Assembly: GCF_040954835.1 (NCBI RefSeq)
Contig: NC_090696.1
Span: 72,291,722 to 72,355,721 of the forward strand
Source of the DNA: Lepisosteus oculatus
Taxonomy: Eukaryota > Chordata > Actinopteri > Semionotiformes > Lepisosteidae
Direction of reading: 5' to 3'
DNA length: 64,000 bases
Below the pieces are notes generated by a model. The model was not told where the DNA came from and ran no database searches. It saw only the letters and a program-made list of their open reading frames with translations. A program made the translations under genes and the position numbers. Positions 1 to 13,428 of this stretch are shown piece by piece (the first letter of the stretch is position 1; each line of letters begins with the position of its first letter).

Positions 1-3000
1 GTGTGCGGTCCTCTACTGTTTCCAGTGCTTTCTCTACAAAAACCAAAAAGGCCAAGGAGAGATTGTTGCCACACTGTTGCCCTCAACTATTGATGGTGAG
101 GAACTGTTGACTGTTTTTTTTTTTAAACTGTGGTATAAAATTAATGTATGTAAAGTACAGGTAAAAATGTCTTTATACGTAGAGCTACAAAAGATATTTT
201 AAAGAGCTTTTCCTGTGGTATTGGATTGTGGTAAGAACTGGAATAGAAAGAAGTTTTTGTGTTCAGTGAAATGGAAACCCCTTTGAACGATTGCGAAGTG
301 GGAACAAGACCCAATAAGGAAGGTTTTCAGATAACATTAACCAAAATTATAATCTGTTTTTTGGGTCAATTTGGTTTTCAGGGCATTTTTCATATGTGGA
401 TTGTGAAATTGGGTTTGGACATGCAAAACAAATCATTTTCAGCAATATATTGCTTTTTCCCTACTTTCAAGAAATTGTCTTCAACCTTTTTACATAGTAG
501 TGCTCCCCTTTAACTGTTTGTGTCATTGTATTGTTTTTTAAAGGACTTTTATACATTAGTGTTTTTTCTACATTCAGTCTAGTCCTAGATTAATAAGGTT
601 AATAAGTAGTTAACTTTTCAACCTAAAACCTTGTACACTTGAGCCGGAGATCCGAACAGCATACTGAACCGATTCCCATAACAAGAAGAATTGCGTGTAG
701 CGGAATAGCGAATGTGCTCTTAACGGACGAATGACGACTGGGGGCTCGCTCACTCGTATCTCAAGGGGATTCGACTCAGGTGCAGCGAGTCACTCACTCA
801 GCGGCAGCGCGGGGAAAGTAAAGCTTTCGTTTGGCGCGGTGTTAGACGCCGTACGCGGGACTTGGCTTGATGTGATCTCGGCCTTGTTTTCCCGCAAGCC
901 AACTCGATCTCGGCCGGGCAGCTGCTGTGCGGGGGGCTCTTCTCGGCGGACTCCCTGTCGAACTGGTGCGCGGCGGTGGCGCTGGCCCATGCGCTGCAGG
1001 ACAACCTGACGCAGAAGGAGCAGCTGCTGAGAGTCCAGCTGGCCACCAGCCTGGGCAACCCTCCCGTCTCGCTGCTGCAGCAGTGCACCAATATCCTCTC
1101 CCAGGTACGAGCAGACGGACGCCCGCACGCTCAGGGTCTGAAGACGCGCTTCCAGTGTCACGGCACTGGAGGGTGCCAGCTTTTTTTCTCCGGGGGTTTC
1201 TTCTTATAACGTTTAAAGGGGAACTGCAGTCCCAGTTTCTCAGACCGCTGATTAAATCTCGGTAACTAAATAAATTAATTGACGTTGCAGAAGAAAATGA
1301 CAAATTAAGCACAAAACCGCGAACTTTGTGAAAGTACTGCAAGTCACCATGTTGTCACAAACTCACATTCGAGTTAACAATGAATTGCGCCGTAATGCTG
1401 CCCTTCCTGCTCACTAGTCACTGTAATGACTAATTTATTGTAATGTATGAGCGAATAAATACAAGTTGTCCAGCAGACATTTCACTGCAGGAGGGTTTTA
1501 ATGTGATCTGCATGCAGAGTTAACAAGTAAGTAGTATTTGTTGGCCAAAAAGTCTCAAATTCGAAAGCAATATTTCTATTAGGTTAAAAGAGATGTGTTC
1601 ACAAGCCTGTTTGTTTACAGTGTCACCGGACTGATTCACTTTGTTCTGAATCGCAGAACGTGGCGCGGCACATACCTGGAAATTTGGAGGTTTCACAAGT
1701 TCCTGTGTACATTTTACTTTTATTGCAGTTTGAAATGCACTCATAGGTGCTGATTCTTTCTAACCCCAAAAATGAAATAACATTGCAGTTCCCCTTTAAA
1801 AGGGTTATCTGTGATTTTGCACTTTGTCATTGTGCTCTCTCTCTTTCTCTGTGTGATTCTGTCTGTATGCCCGTGATAGTCTTGGAAGAGCCTTTTGGCT
1901 GGTTGATTTATACAGATCACATAGCACATGGTGGATTGCAGTATGTGGGAACAGTATTGTATCACCTTAGTGTTTACTGTTTCCCTCAATGGGGAAGCAT
2001 TATCACCAGTTAAGTAAAGACACTCTTTCACATCCATGTCATAAGAAAAGGTTCAAGTTTCCTATCTGAGATGGTTCAAAGTGCAGGTACTGCATGAAAC
2101 AACACAGGGATGGCTGATAAGTCAGTTTGAAAACCAGATGGTATTCTGAATTTGAACTCAAACTCCTCTTCACAGTTGTGCTGGGAGGCTGTCATGCATG
2201 CTTCTATTATGGCTTTGCATTGTCACCTCTAAAGTGCTTATTTGGGTTTGGGTATTTGTCATTCCTTATTATTTACTGATATTACATACATTATAGATAT
2301 GTAATTTACAAAATTGAAACTTGCTAATGTAATAATTATGTCCACAACCATATATAGTATTGTAGCACGATAAACGCCCAATTTGCCTATTGCTAATAAA
2401 TCCCAGGTTTATATTGTCTGATGAAATTCATAGGTGTAGGTTCTCATCTGGCCATTCCTGGTATGAGATGAATGGGGAAAATAACTTATTGTATGTATAT
2501 AAACTTAAATACGAGCATGTTGACGTATTGTAGTAGCAGTTTATATTTGTATAATAGAATTAAACAATTAGCATTATCTTTGTGATCGCTTAAAAAAATA
2601 AATTCATACCTGCGTAATTAAAATTGGTTCAAAGACCATTTGGGATTGTCTTGACATCTGGACATTTTCAACATTTTATCAGCTTTTTATCCCAGTAAAT
2701 CTCAGCATCTTAAAGAGAACTCGTGGTCTTTTACTGGAAATTGTTGTAAATGTTAAAAAAGCTGTTTGACTTCTTATTTTCAAAGCTCTAAAACCCATGT
2801 TAAGGCTTGAACTTGTGTTAAGACTGGCTCAGTAACCCGCAATCCATTCAATAACCAATTCAACAGACTTGCCTGGTTTAGATTTATGCTTTATGTTCAG
2901 GTCCCCATTGAAACGGATGCACATGCAGGATATTAAAAAGACCCATAGCTGATTGTTATCATTTCTACCTGTGTAATCAGTGGGGTTGTGTGGTTGGACA

Positions 3001-6000
3001 GGGGAAGAGGTTCGTAAGATGGCAGGAAGCACAAGGTGCCTCCCAGCCTTTTCCCTCTTTGAGCTCATGCTTGGCAGCCTGCTCTCTTGATGAGCTTGCA
3101 GCATTCTTGCTAAATGAACATTGTCATATTCTGGGCTCTGATCCTCCTGTCTGCCCTTGTGCCTTAAGGCTGAACACGGCTTTTAATTTGAACCCAGCAC
3201 GCGCCCAGGATCATTAATCTCTTACCAAAACAGAGCTATTACAGCTGGAGGTTTCTGCCATGTCAGCTCGGCATGCAGAGAGAGGAGCAGGGGGGAGCCA
3301 CTGGTGTTTTAGGATCTGACCACATCCTGTTTGGTGCTGTCTGTCCTGCTCATGTCATTGCTGTAGTCTTCCTCATGGCTTTTGAGGTGTGACTGGCTTT
3401 AGGGACCCATTTCTAAGAAATTCTTCCAGTGCAAAAGCTGTCAATTAACATGCTTTACTTATTGTAATGACTTACTGTTTAATGAAGACCTTACTGTTTA
3501 ATGAATGTCAGTGAGTAAGCTCAGTGGGAGAGGATCCGGTGTGTTGGAGTGCTGTGTTTATACTGTACTAAGATGTGGAATTGGAAGGTGCCTGTTATGT
3601 CTGGGGACTCTTAGGACAGTACCTGGTGCACCTTCACACAGGGATTGTTCAGTATAAAACAGGTGGCCACACTAGTGGCTCACGTTTACTTCTTTTACAT
3701 TCCTCATGATTGAGACAGGTAGCCTCCAGCACGTACGAGTCCCAGGAAGATAAGGCCATTGGTAACTCAGATCAGGTAATAGGAAAGCCCAGATCTTTCA
3801 TGCTGCAGCCATGGTGCACATCAGGAATGACTGGTCTAGTACCCTTTGTGACAGGGAATGAAAAAAAGCACAGATGTGAGTTTTCTTCCACGTTTTTGAA
3901 TTTGAAATTTTCCGCATTGTGATTTTCAGGGCGATAAGATCAGCCGGAGGGTAAGTAATGACCTGGACACCACAGTGAGCGTTCGCTTGGCATCAGCAGG
4001 GTGCTTCTCCATTTTGGTTCTGGCTTCCTTACGCTGTAACGTGCTGATTTCACCCATTGTTTTTGTTTTTTTCATTTCGGATTTACTCACCCGTCACAAT
4101 GAGCTTTTACCTGATCTGCTCTGTGGGAGTTCCTGCCGAGGGGCAACAGGGCAGATCTGGGTAAACTGTGGTGGACTGTGTTGATTGAGGAGCTGGGGAC
4201 AGGACTCTCAACACTTGATGCTGTTTCTCCTGCTGACCCCCAGGGGGCAGTGTTCCATTACAGATCGCTCTCCTGCTGAAAATTCTGCTTCCTCTGTAAG
4301 ATATGAAAAGGCGGCAGTTTTTTTTATTTTATTTTAGTCTTCCCATGATCATTTCAATTTTGGAATGCTAAATCAAAGGCTGAAGTCTAATATTTTTTTT
4401 ATCATTTAAACATGCCATATGACTGCATATGAATATTTCATACATAAATTAACGTGGCAACTTTATCTTGATTAAAGACCTGTGCCATGCACTGCTAGGA
4501 ATATACTTATGTTATACGTAGTGTGCTAGTGACTATAAAGTATAAAAAGCAAATCAGACCATGCATATTGAGAAAAAACATTTTTGAAATATTTGCATGC
4601 ATTTTGCAATATTTCTGTTATTTGGCATGTGCTGTGTTTTGCTCTAAACATCAGTTGATCATGCAAAGTAATATCTTACAACAGCACAATTAAAGCAGAA
4701 GAGCAATAACTGGACACAACGTAGCAGTTTTGTCATATTTGACTTGCATTTTCTTTTTGTGAGTGTAGTTCAGCCCTGCTTTTCAGCATGGTTCGACCAA
4801 GCAGAGGACACGAGCACTCGTTTCTTTGAGTGCAGCTTGATGTTGAGTTTCTAAATCGATGAAACAGGCAATTCGGCCCATTTATGATTTGAAAATCAGA
4901 AGCAGGATTCCCCATCCCCCTGCGGGTACAGACACTTTGTTACCTGAAAGGAAACTCCTTTAGTTTGGTTTCCAGTGCCTTGTGCTTGGTCCTGAAACAT
5001 GGAGAGACGCCTACAAAACTTCTCCTTCAATTACCTCTCACAGGCCTGACATTGACTCCTTGGTGGTGGGCAGGAAAACAGCTTTGCAGGAGGGTGGCAA
5101 ACAATTATGTTCTTTCACATCAGATGAGATTAGAGAATTTGTCTGAAAAGGCTGTCTAATCCTTGGGAAATGTGTGCTGGACTCTCAGACACAGCAGTTA
5201 AAGGACTCTGTTCTGAAACCACAGGGAAAAGACTTCGTAAAGGAACTTTTTTTCACAAATGTGCTGAAAGGAGACCAGGATTTTTCTTCTGGAAAGTAAA
5301 TTTCCCTTCATGCGAATGATTTTTGTGTTTAAACTAGCTGTGAATCAGTTGGTGAAAGCGTAATTGGTCGTGTTTGACTCTTTTTCATTTGAATTAGTGA
5401 AATTCAGCATGGACATTTTTTTGCAGCTGAAGGTGACCTAAGAATGCTTGCCTACTTATATTATCCGTCTGTGCAAATTTAATTGCAGATATTTGAGTGT
5501 CGGATATGTCTTTATGGGACCCCGAGTCTCTTAGGGCTGGTTGCACCAATGATATTTAAACCTGACTTAATACCCCGTGACTTAAAACTAGGAACCAGCT
5601 ATCGATGCCCTTGGGAGAATAGGTTTGCACCTACATTTACACAGCTCACAAGTTAAGTTTTTCAAATGTAAAAAATAAGATCTATAGTATGAACTCCTAA
5701 ACGAGCAGTATCAATGTTCTAACACCAATAATCGTATTCGCCTACACCTTTAAGTGTGGATTTGAAGCGGTGCTCAATTTTACTCTCTTCTAGTGGAATG
5801 CTCTTTCGTTTGTCTGATTCAGTGCCTTCTAAACCTGATGAATCCTGTTAAAAAAATGCACATTACAATATCACTATGAAGTGATCATTTAGTGGTGGGT
5901 CTCCTCCCGTGGCAGAATGCCTGTGGCCACAGAAATCCCTTTTTTCCCCTTGTCAGTATATCTTAATCCCTTTCTTTCTATTTCATCTGTGCCCCTCCTA

Positions 6001-9000
6001 GCATAGCAGTTCATCGTAATATAGATTGAAGCTGCCCCTCTCGAGCCTCATTTTAATTTTGTTTTTGGCAATGACTTTCTCTGTAACATTTAGGATATTT
6101 GGGTAGTCCTTTGCATTTTTTCTTTCTAATTTTACTGTCTGAACAGCATGGATTCCTTTTTGTGGTGTATTTTTTACAACCATTATTTCAACTGAATCCG
6201 AAACTCTGTTTGCCTGTTCTTAGAAAATGGAAGTTACACAGATTCTCATAACAGCAAGGCAGAAGTCTTGTTTTATTTTACAAGAGAACTGAGCTAGGAT
6301 TGATTTTACATTTTGAGTAAGTATGCCAATGTTTTTTTTTTGTCTGGCAGAAAGTCCTATTTAATACAGGTCTTAAAATAACTTGCATGTCTTAGGCTTC
6401 ACAGAAAATTTGAACATTTAACATATTTAAGTCTGGTATTAAATCTCTTGGTGCAATTAGTATATTTATAGCATCTTCGCATCAGTTAGACTTAGACTCT
6501 GACTTTGCATCAGCTGCTGCAGCCCACTCCAGTGGGAGAAACTGAGAGTTTAAAATCCAATTTGACGGTTAAAATAAGTTTGGCATCGGAGGTGGATGGA
6601 TGGTAAATAATAACTTGCAGGATAATACGATGCATGCTCATTTTCTAACCTGAAGCAATAGTGTTATGTCAGTTGGTGTGTTTTTTGATAATTTGATATT
6701 AACTACTAATGGTGAGAAGCTTCTGATTAATTGTGATTCAGATGTGTCGCCTACTGTCTAGTGTCTGGTTTATGTTTTTTTTTAGATAGAGAAAATTAGA
6801 TCTAATTTAAGGCCCGTGTTTGGGCTATTGTAAGCGCTAATCGTTGTTAAATGGATTTGTGGTGTGCTATTGCATTTCTAAAGTATTTCTTCCCCGTAGA
6901 TCGTGAAAATGCAGTATAGTGTGAAGAAAACCAGAGTGGTCAGTGGTCAGTAGTGGCACAAACCTTACCAGTTTTTCCGGTCTTGTGTTTCCCAGGGCAG
7001 CAAGGTCCAGACGAGAGTTGGTCTGCTCATGCTTCTTTGCACCTGGATCAGTAACTGCCCCATCGCGGTCACTCACTTCCTGCACAATCAAGCCAACATT
7101 CCATTTGTATCCTTTCAGTCGCTTTCCTGCAAGGAGAGCCAGGACGGATCGGCGTGTGCTTTTTCTTTTAGAGTGCGCGCTGCGTGATGATCTTGAAACG
7201 TGTTGTCCAAGAGCGTGATATATCCTTATCGTCGCCTCCCAGCTCACGGCGCAGATCTCCGAGAATCTCGGAGAGGATGAGCGGCTTGTGCAAGGCCTGT
7301 GTGCGCTTCTTGTGGGAATCTGCATCTACTACAATGACAACTCCTTGGAAAACTACACCAAGTGGGTATCCTCATGGCTTTGTTTTTCCCCCATGCCATT
7401 TGGCCTTTACATGGAAGGAAAGAAAAAGCATTGGGAAAAGAAATGGCTTTGAAAGTGTGTTTGGATTGTACTCCACCCAGATTTCCTTCAGTCGAATGGT
7501 TAGCTGGATCTTCCTGCAACTCGTGCCACATGGTTAGGAGCAGTGCACATCAACAAACAGATGAAGAGATGAACATTCGCTGGGATGAATTTCTAAAAAA
7601 TGTTTTCCCAGATTGCAAAGACATAAATGAAAGTGTGAGTGTGCAGTAAATGTTGTGAAAATGCATTTGTATGCCTCTTGAGTGACTCGAGCTTCTCTCC
7701 CTGTTTGTGTGTCCGTGTCTCATGGAGAGCAAGCTGGGGTATGCGAATTCCTAATGCAAGAAATTGTATAGGGCTCATAAAGTGATGTTATGTTATGTTA
7801 TGTTATGAGCTTCTCAAGTGCAGATAGAGAACCTGTTGTCCGAAAGCCTGAGCTACTCTACTTGCTGAATGTGATGGGGATTCCCCATGTGGCGCTGCTG
7901 GGAGTGCTGGGAACAGCACTCCCCTGAATGCGCTGGGTGCCTATGAACACATGGAGTCAGTAAAAAGATGTATTGCTCTTCTCATACACGTCAGCTCTGT
8001 TTAGCCATTTTTCAAGTGGGAAGGGAAAAGAAAAAAAATGGATTACTTGCTAACATGCCTGTGGGTCACATACCCTGCCTCTGCTGGAGCGATACTATAG
8101 ATGCAGTGGAAAAGATACCATTCATACCACCTTCAGAGCTGTTTGTACCGAAGTGTGGTGCGGGAGCAGAGATTCTGGCTGGCAACACTTTGGGGCAGTT
8201 GGTGCACTGCAGCCAAACTTTGAAGGAGTGACTTCTTGTGTCAGCAAGAGACGTCACAGAGTGTTTTATTTACAAGTTGGACTGGTGTGCCAATTGCTTT
8301 TCTCTACTGAGGTTTGTGAATTTCAAATTCAACGGGAATGCATGAGAATGTAGACTTGTTGGGTGACAATGTTCTGTTGGGTCACTGCTTTTTACATTGT
8401 ATAGTACAAATTGAATTTGATCTTGTGGCTGGAACGCTTTTTGAAATAAGCTCTGTGCTTTACGTGCTTCTTCTCCTCCTTCGGCAACCTCAGAGAAAAA
8501 CTGAAGCAGCTTGTTGAGAAAAGGATTGGGAAGGAGAACTTTGTGGAGAAGTTGGGCTTCATCACGAAGCATGAGCTGTACTCCCGAGCTGCTCAGAAGC
8601 CCCAGCCTACGTTCTCCAGCCCGGAGCAGATGCTTTTCGACCACGAGTTCACGAAACTTGTGAAAGAACTAGAGGGTGAGTGTGCAGTATCGCTGCCCAT
8701 GTCCCCTGTCCGTTAATTCCTCAAAGGAGTCTCGAAGGAGTTTTTCCCCTCTATTTTCACCTTATTTTGTTTTCCAACTCTTTTATTATCAAGTCTTTTC
8801 TTTTAAAAGTGCGTTCCCTGCATTTAAGGCCATCTAGATCTGTTATTGTTATACTGTTAAATTAAATTGTCAATATAAAATAGAATCATAGCATTTTGCT
8901 GTTCCTGTGACATTTAGCTTGAAGCACAAGCTTTAAACTTTGTACTCAGTCTTTCCTAGAAGTTAAATATAATAATAGTTCTCTTGATCGTTGGATACCT

Positions 9001-12000
9001 GATAATTGGAACATGAGAGACTTTAAGGGAGGAGATTCCAACATACTGCAGCTGTTTTGGTTGGTAGCAGCAATGGTCTTATCCAGCTATGTCTTGAAGG
9101 AAGCCAGGCTGTTGGCTTCAACATCATGGCTGGGTAGTTTGTTCCACACTTGCACTAACCTCCTTGTTTAGTCTTAAATTCACTTCCTTCAGTTCTCACT
9201 TGTGTCCTCTAGTCCGCCTTTAACTGTTGATCTTGAAAATACCACTTTGTAGTTTTGATAGTATCAGAAAAAATCTTTTGATTATTTTTAATCAAGTACC
9301 CTTGAACACAGAAGGCTACAAGACTAAAGAGATTCAGTTAATTTAGCCTGGAAAGCCTGCTCTTCTTCTGGAGTCCATTCCAGAGCAGCAATAGATTAAT
9401 TAAGTAAGATGGAGACCACAATTTTGCACTGGATTTGAAATGAAGAGTTCCAGATGCCATGTAGATGTGTATTGAGCCTGTGCTGAATGGAGTAAAATGC
9501 TTTGTATCTTCCAGGTGTTATCACAAAGGCAGTGCACAAGTCCAGTGAGGAAGAGAAGAAAGAGGAGGAGGTAAAGAAGACTTTGGAGCAGCATGACAGT
9601 ATTGTGACGCAGTACAAGGAACTGATAAGAGAACAGGTAATGCACGCTGCAGAGTGTCACATATTTATTGTCCCTGGAAGTGTTGAAATTGGTAATTGGT
9701 GTTTGATTGAGTTTTTTAAGGTTTGTGATTTCATTATATGGAAATCCGTGAGTATTATTTCATTTGCACAGAAAGTAATGTAAATCTTCAGTTTGAAGAC
9801 TAATGGGAGGGTGCAATGTACGATAAATCATAAATGCTGTTTTTCAGCTCCAGAACACACAATAATAGAAGATAATAATGATATATTTATATGCCTTATG
9901 GATCTTCTGACTAGATTTTGCTTGAAGTCCCTCAAAGCGAAGTCTGTTGAATTGAGGATGTACTGTATTTGACGTGTTTACATCTTGTGTGTGTGAATCA
10001 AGGTTTCTACAAATGACTCATAGACATTTTGTAATTTTGAAGTGTCATTATGTGAATGCTCTCCTTACACAGGATACACAGCTAAATGAACTGAAAGAGC
10101 AGGTGTCATCTTTGAAAACTGAGAATGAACAGATGCAAGCAACAATAACACATCAGCTGTCGCAGATACAACAGCACAAAGATCAGTACAACGTCCTGAA
10201 GCTAAAACTAGGTACAGTATTCAGACACCATTCATTTGCTTAAGTGAAATAATTGTTTCTCAGTCTAAAAATAATAATAATTGCCATTAATATGAAAAGT
10301 GGTTACAGAATATAGTAAATACACTGAAAACACTTTTAAATTTCTAGTCCCCCTGTAATTGCATTTTTAAAGTGTACCATTCTGTTTTTTTAATCCTAAA
10401 AAGATGACAGATTAAGTCTAATTTTCAGAATATAATGTGCTGTTTGTTGGTTCTCATTGCCTTCATCCTTACAGAGCGGATGAGTGGGTAAATCCTGTTA
10501 GGTCCTTTAGACAGACGTGATGTGGTTTTCTCTAGGGAAGGACAGCGCTCAGCAGCTCAGCGCCCAGGCCGAAGGAGCCCAGGTGAACGGGCTGCAGTCT
10601 GAAGAGCTCACTGGGCTCCGAGAGGAGGTGGAGGAGCTCAGGAAACAGCATGCAGAGCTGCAGGTTCAGCTGAGAGAGAAGGACGCCCTCATCGACAAAC
10701 TGGTAGGAACTCGGTGTTAAAATGCCGTGGGTACCTGTCAGTTTGCGTGCTGGGTGGATGTATTTTGAAAGCCCCGGTATGCAGATCCAGTAATTCCTTT
10801 ACATTATTGACAAATGGGTTTGCCAAAGCATGCTAAGAATAAAGTACCAACTAATGTGTTTCCTTTCAGCTGTAAAACATGACATGCTTTGAAAAACCCA
10901 GTCAGTGAGCAGTTTGTTTGTTTAATCATAGAGATCAGGACCAGCACCACCTGTGGAGGGAATAGCTACAAGTTCTGAAAACAATGCAGAGCTTCTGAAG
11001 GTAAAACTATTTCTAAAGCGGATCTCTGTGTAATAGTGTTTACATTTCTGTTTATCTTACATTTTTTTTCCTGATGGGTTTGCCTTCCGACAGGAGCTGG
11101 AAACATTGCGAAGCAAAGTCCAGTCGCAGACGGCAGAGATCGGTCAGCTCCAGGCCGAGAGACGAGACTTGTTGAAGAAGGTGGAAACCTGTTCAGTATG
11201 TTTTCCTTCCCTTGCTTGTTTTACTGGTCAATTAACTTCATTTCTCCCAGTTAACATAAACGTAACACAGAACATATATCAGGTAGATTGCAGTAGACTG
11301 CTGGCTCTCCGTTTATACCAGTGTTGTATGACTTTGAGGGTTGTGCCTTTAGAAACCTTAGGCCATAGTGCCCCTTTTGACATTGATACCTTTTATTTCG
11401 GCTTCCTTAAAAGTAGATGCCTTCTCAGGTGAAGGTCTGCTTTCAGGTCCTTCTTATCCTGCAAAGCTGTGAATAAAAGCAAAATCTCCACCTTGCATTA
11501 TTTTTAAAGACCTTGACACAATACCACGTGAAGATGAATGAAAGATGTTCTACAATATAGTTTTGTAACTTTCACGCAAGAGGCTGTCACTGGGGCTACA
11601 GTATAGGTTTTGGAAAGGCTTTGGTGTGTTTTTTTCATGGATTTGTGCAGGGAGTGAAGAAATGATGGATAAGACGGACAGGACAAGTTAATCTCCTTCA
11701 TAATCTTTAATGTGAATTACATTTGATTTACAGGCAACGCACTTCCAACACATGCCTTTTTGCCCTTTTTCTTCTGAATTTGAATGATCGTTTTGTGCTT
11801 GCATAACGTATCGTTGTTTATTTTGTAAGTCGCCCTGGAGAATGCTGTCTGCCTAGAACATGCCGATAAAAGAAGCCGGTGCTTATTCACGTGTTTATGT
11901 TCCATATGAAATCTCTTTGCAGGCCATGGTCTCAGTTCCGACAGCAGCCGGCAGCACAGACGGAGCAGGAGATTCAGGCAAAATTGCAGAACTCGAGAGC

Positions 12001-13428
12001 CGGCTTGTGGCTCTGATGGGAGAGACAGAAAAATTAAAGGTTTGTTGTTGTTTTTTTTTTTGTTTGTTTTTTTAAGCCTGTAAACGAATGTCGACTAAGA
12101 CTGGTTTCCTGCAGGACACCTTGCCGGCCCACGTCTTGACGATTCGCGTGCCCTCTCCGGGTTGACCGCGGCACGTGTGTGGGTTTCTGCAATACGACCT
12201 GTCATCTCAGAGGTTTCTCTTGTAGGAACGTAGGGCGTCAAAGTGCAGTCCAGTGGAGGTTTGAGACGAGTTTAATTGTAACCAAAATGACCACTTCCAC
12301 AGAACACTGAAGGAAACGCACCCAAGGTGTATTTCCCACAGTGCTGTGCTACAGAGGGTTTTATTACAGCTCGTGTCAAGCCGTGTTATTGGGGGTTAAA
12401 GAGTGTGATCATTTCACTTATGTTCCAGTGGCTATTCCTGATAATGTTATCCCACCTTTCAGCTATTTCTACAACAGCTGGTGTCTGTTCAAAATTCACT
12501 CAAGCCAGGAGTGATGACCCCAGGCCAGAGTTGGATTTCTACAACTTTTTTTGTTTTTTTTGTTCACCGCCAACCTTTGTCCCCTCGTTCAGGAGGAGGC
12601 GAAGAGCTCTTTGGAGTCGAGGGCCGGCTTGGAGCGGCAGCTGGCAGAAGCGAACAGCACCGTGGCCATCCTGCAGACGGAGAAGGCCAAGCTGCAGCAG
12701 GAGGTGGCGGATTCTAAGAAGGAGCAGGACGATCTCCTCATGCTGCTCGCTGACCAAGACCAAAAAATTCAGACTTTAAAAAGCAAGCTAAAGGACTTGG
12801 GAGAACCGGTACGAGGCTTTTACTCTGGATTTGCTCTGTGTGAAAACGGCATGCTCATTCATGGAAGCATAGTCATACACATACAGTATATTAAAAACAA
12901 AACTAAACACAGCTTACTAATTTGAATATTATTTCTATTTTCCTAATGTCTGAAAAGAACATTTCCCCAAAGCCTGTATTTCACAAATGGCCATTTCTCT
13001 TCATGATTTCACTTTTAGGAAGCTAATTAAAAAAAGACTTATTTGGCACATGGTGTCAGTTTGTGTTAGATGATAAAAATCAATGAAGACTCTGTATGTC
13101 CATATTTTAAGCTTGAATTATCCTATTTCTCCTTTTGCTTTAGATTTTTGTGCTTTAAACATGCGGTAGTCCGAAACACGTGCCTCTGTGTAATTACAAT
13201 TACCTCTGTATATCAGTACAAGTGGTTATTGTAATTATCAGAAATTATTTAACACCGCGACTTGAAGGATCAAATGGGTTTGATGTAGTGTAGTGTAAAA
13301 AGCAGGGTGAGAGCATCAGCTAATCATGTGATTGCTTAACACAGATTGAAGATGAAGATGATCTGGATACCAGGGACCAATTTGATGAGGACGAGGATGA
13401 GGAAGATGACGAAGACGACGAAAATTAA
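1..13428 (+). CDS. uso1: General vesicular transport factor p115, 3' part of gene (partial at 5' end)
   Basis: p115 is a homodimeric Golgi tether that binds GM130 and giantin and helps ER-Golgi SNARE pairing. The window opens inside an exon reading CAVLYCFQCFLYKNQKGQGE. Thirteen exons follow in one continuous frame: 1-95, 899-1104, 6996-7106, 7243-7361, 8494-8675, 9515-9636, 10073-10211, 10536-10702, 10932-11000, 11094-11195, 11923-12039, 12593-12808 and 13345-13428, about 575 residues plus stop. The first five finish the armadillo-repeat head (GQLLCGGLFSADSLSNWCAA; LTAQISENLGEDERLVQGL). The next ones form the coiled-coil tail (KKTLEQHD, QIQQHKDQYN, SKKEQDDLLMLLADQDQKI). The last is the acidic tail. 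Every junction has GT/AG and matched phases. Similarity to vertebrate USO1 is recalled, not aligned. Introns longer than 300 bp show only the repeats listed separately. Confidence 0.95.
1105..6995 (+). other. uso1: Long uso1 intron
   Basis: This 5.9-kb intron separates exons 899-1104 and 6996-7106. Apart from the transposon at 1213-1799 I see only AT-rich non-coding sequence, with no credible exon on either strand. A GC-rich patch that also covers the preceding exon occupies roughly 630-1190. Confidence 0.7.
1213..1799. mobile_element. Non-autonomous TTAA-target DNA transposon (MITE)
   Basis: The ends are perfect inverted repeats: TTAAAGGGGAACTGCA at 1213-1228 and its reverse complement at 1784-1799. 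TTAA sits on both sides (1213-1216 and 1796-1799), as expected for a target-site duplication of the piggyBac or Kolobok type. The 12-bp inverted terminus is AGGGGAACTGCA. The interior is AT-rich without a transposase frame, so it must have moved in trans. It lies in a uso1 intron. The superfamily is inferred from the TTAA target alone. Confidence 0.7.
7785..7807. repeat. Pentanucleotide microsatellite (ATGTT)n
   Basis: Four copies of ATGTT plus ATG in a uso1 intron. Confidence 0.85.
8985..9390 (-). mobile_element. Degenerate LINE 3' fragment
   Basis: On the minus strand the sequence carries phrases common at the 3' end of fish non-LTR retrotransposons, such as GTGGAACAAACTACCCAGCC followed by a run about losing or ending in CTTCCTTCAAGACATAGCTG. 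It matches in layout the plus-strand fragment near 35.0-35.3 kb. No intact frame remains. The clade (CR1/L2-like) is a guess from memory. Confidence 0.55.
9515..12808 (+). CDS. uso1: uso1 coiled-coil tail exons
   Basis: Eight exons code for a heptad-rich segment starting at VITKAVHKSSEEEKKEEEVK and ending at KSKLKDLGEP. In p115 this tail dimerises the protein and carries the SNARE-like and Rab1/giantin-binding helices. The middle exons (10536-11195) diverge most from the mammalian sequence I remember, with a Pro/Ser-rich linker at 10932-11000 (RSGPAPPVEGIATSSENNAE). The exon at 12593-12808 is the most conserved (VAILQTEKAKL, DDLLMLLADQDQKIQTLKSK). Confidence 0.9.
13345..13428 (+). CDS. uso1: uso1 terminal exon, acidic tail
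   Basis: After the acceptor at 13341-13344 the exon reads IEDEDDLDTRDQFDEDEDEE followed by DDEDDEN and TAA. Most residues are Asp or Glu. The acidic C-terminus of p115 is the known GM130/giantin-binding region. The domain is as expected for the family, though the exact residues differ from the mammalian tail. Confidence 0.92.
   Translation: MEDEDDLDTRDQFDEDEDEEDDEDDEN

Noticed and set aside
730-1342. Several overlapping frames on both strands around the GC-rich patch
   Set aside because: Only the uso1 exon 899-1104 is supported; the others are shadows of it.
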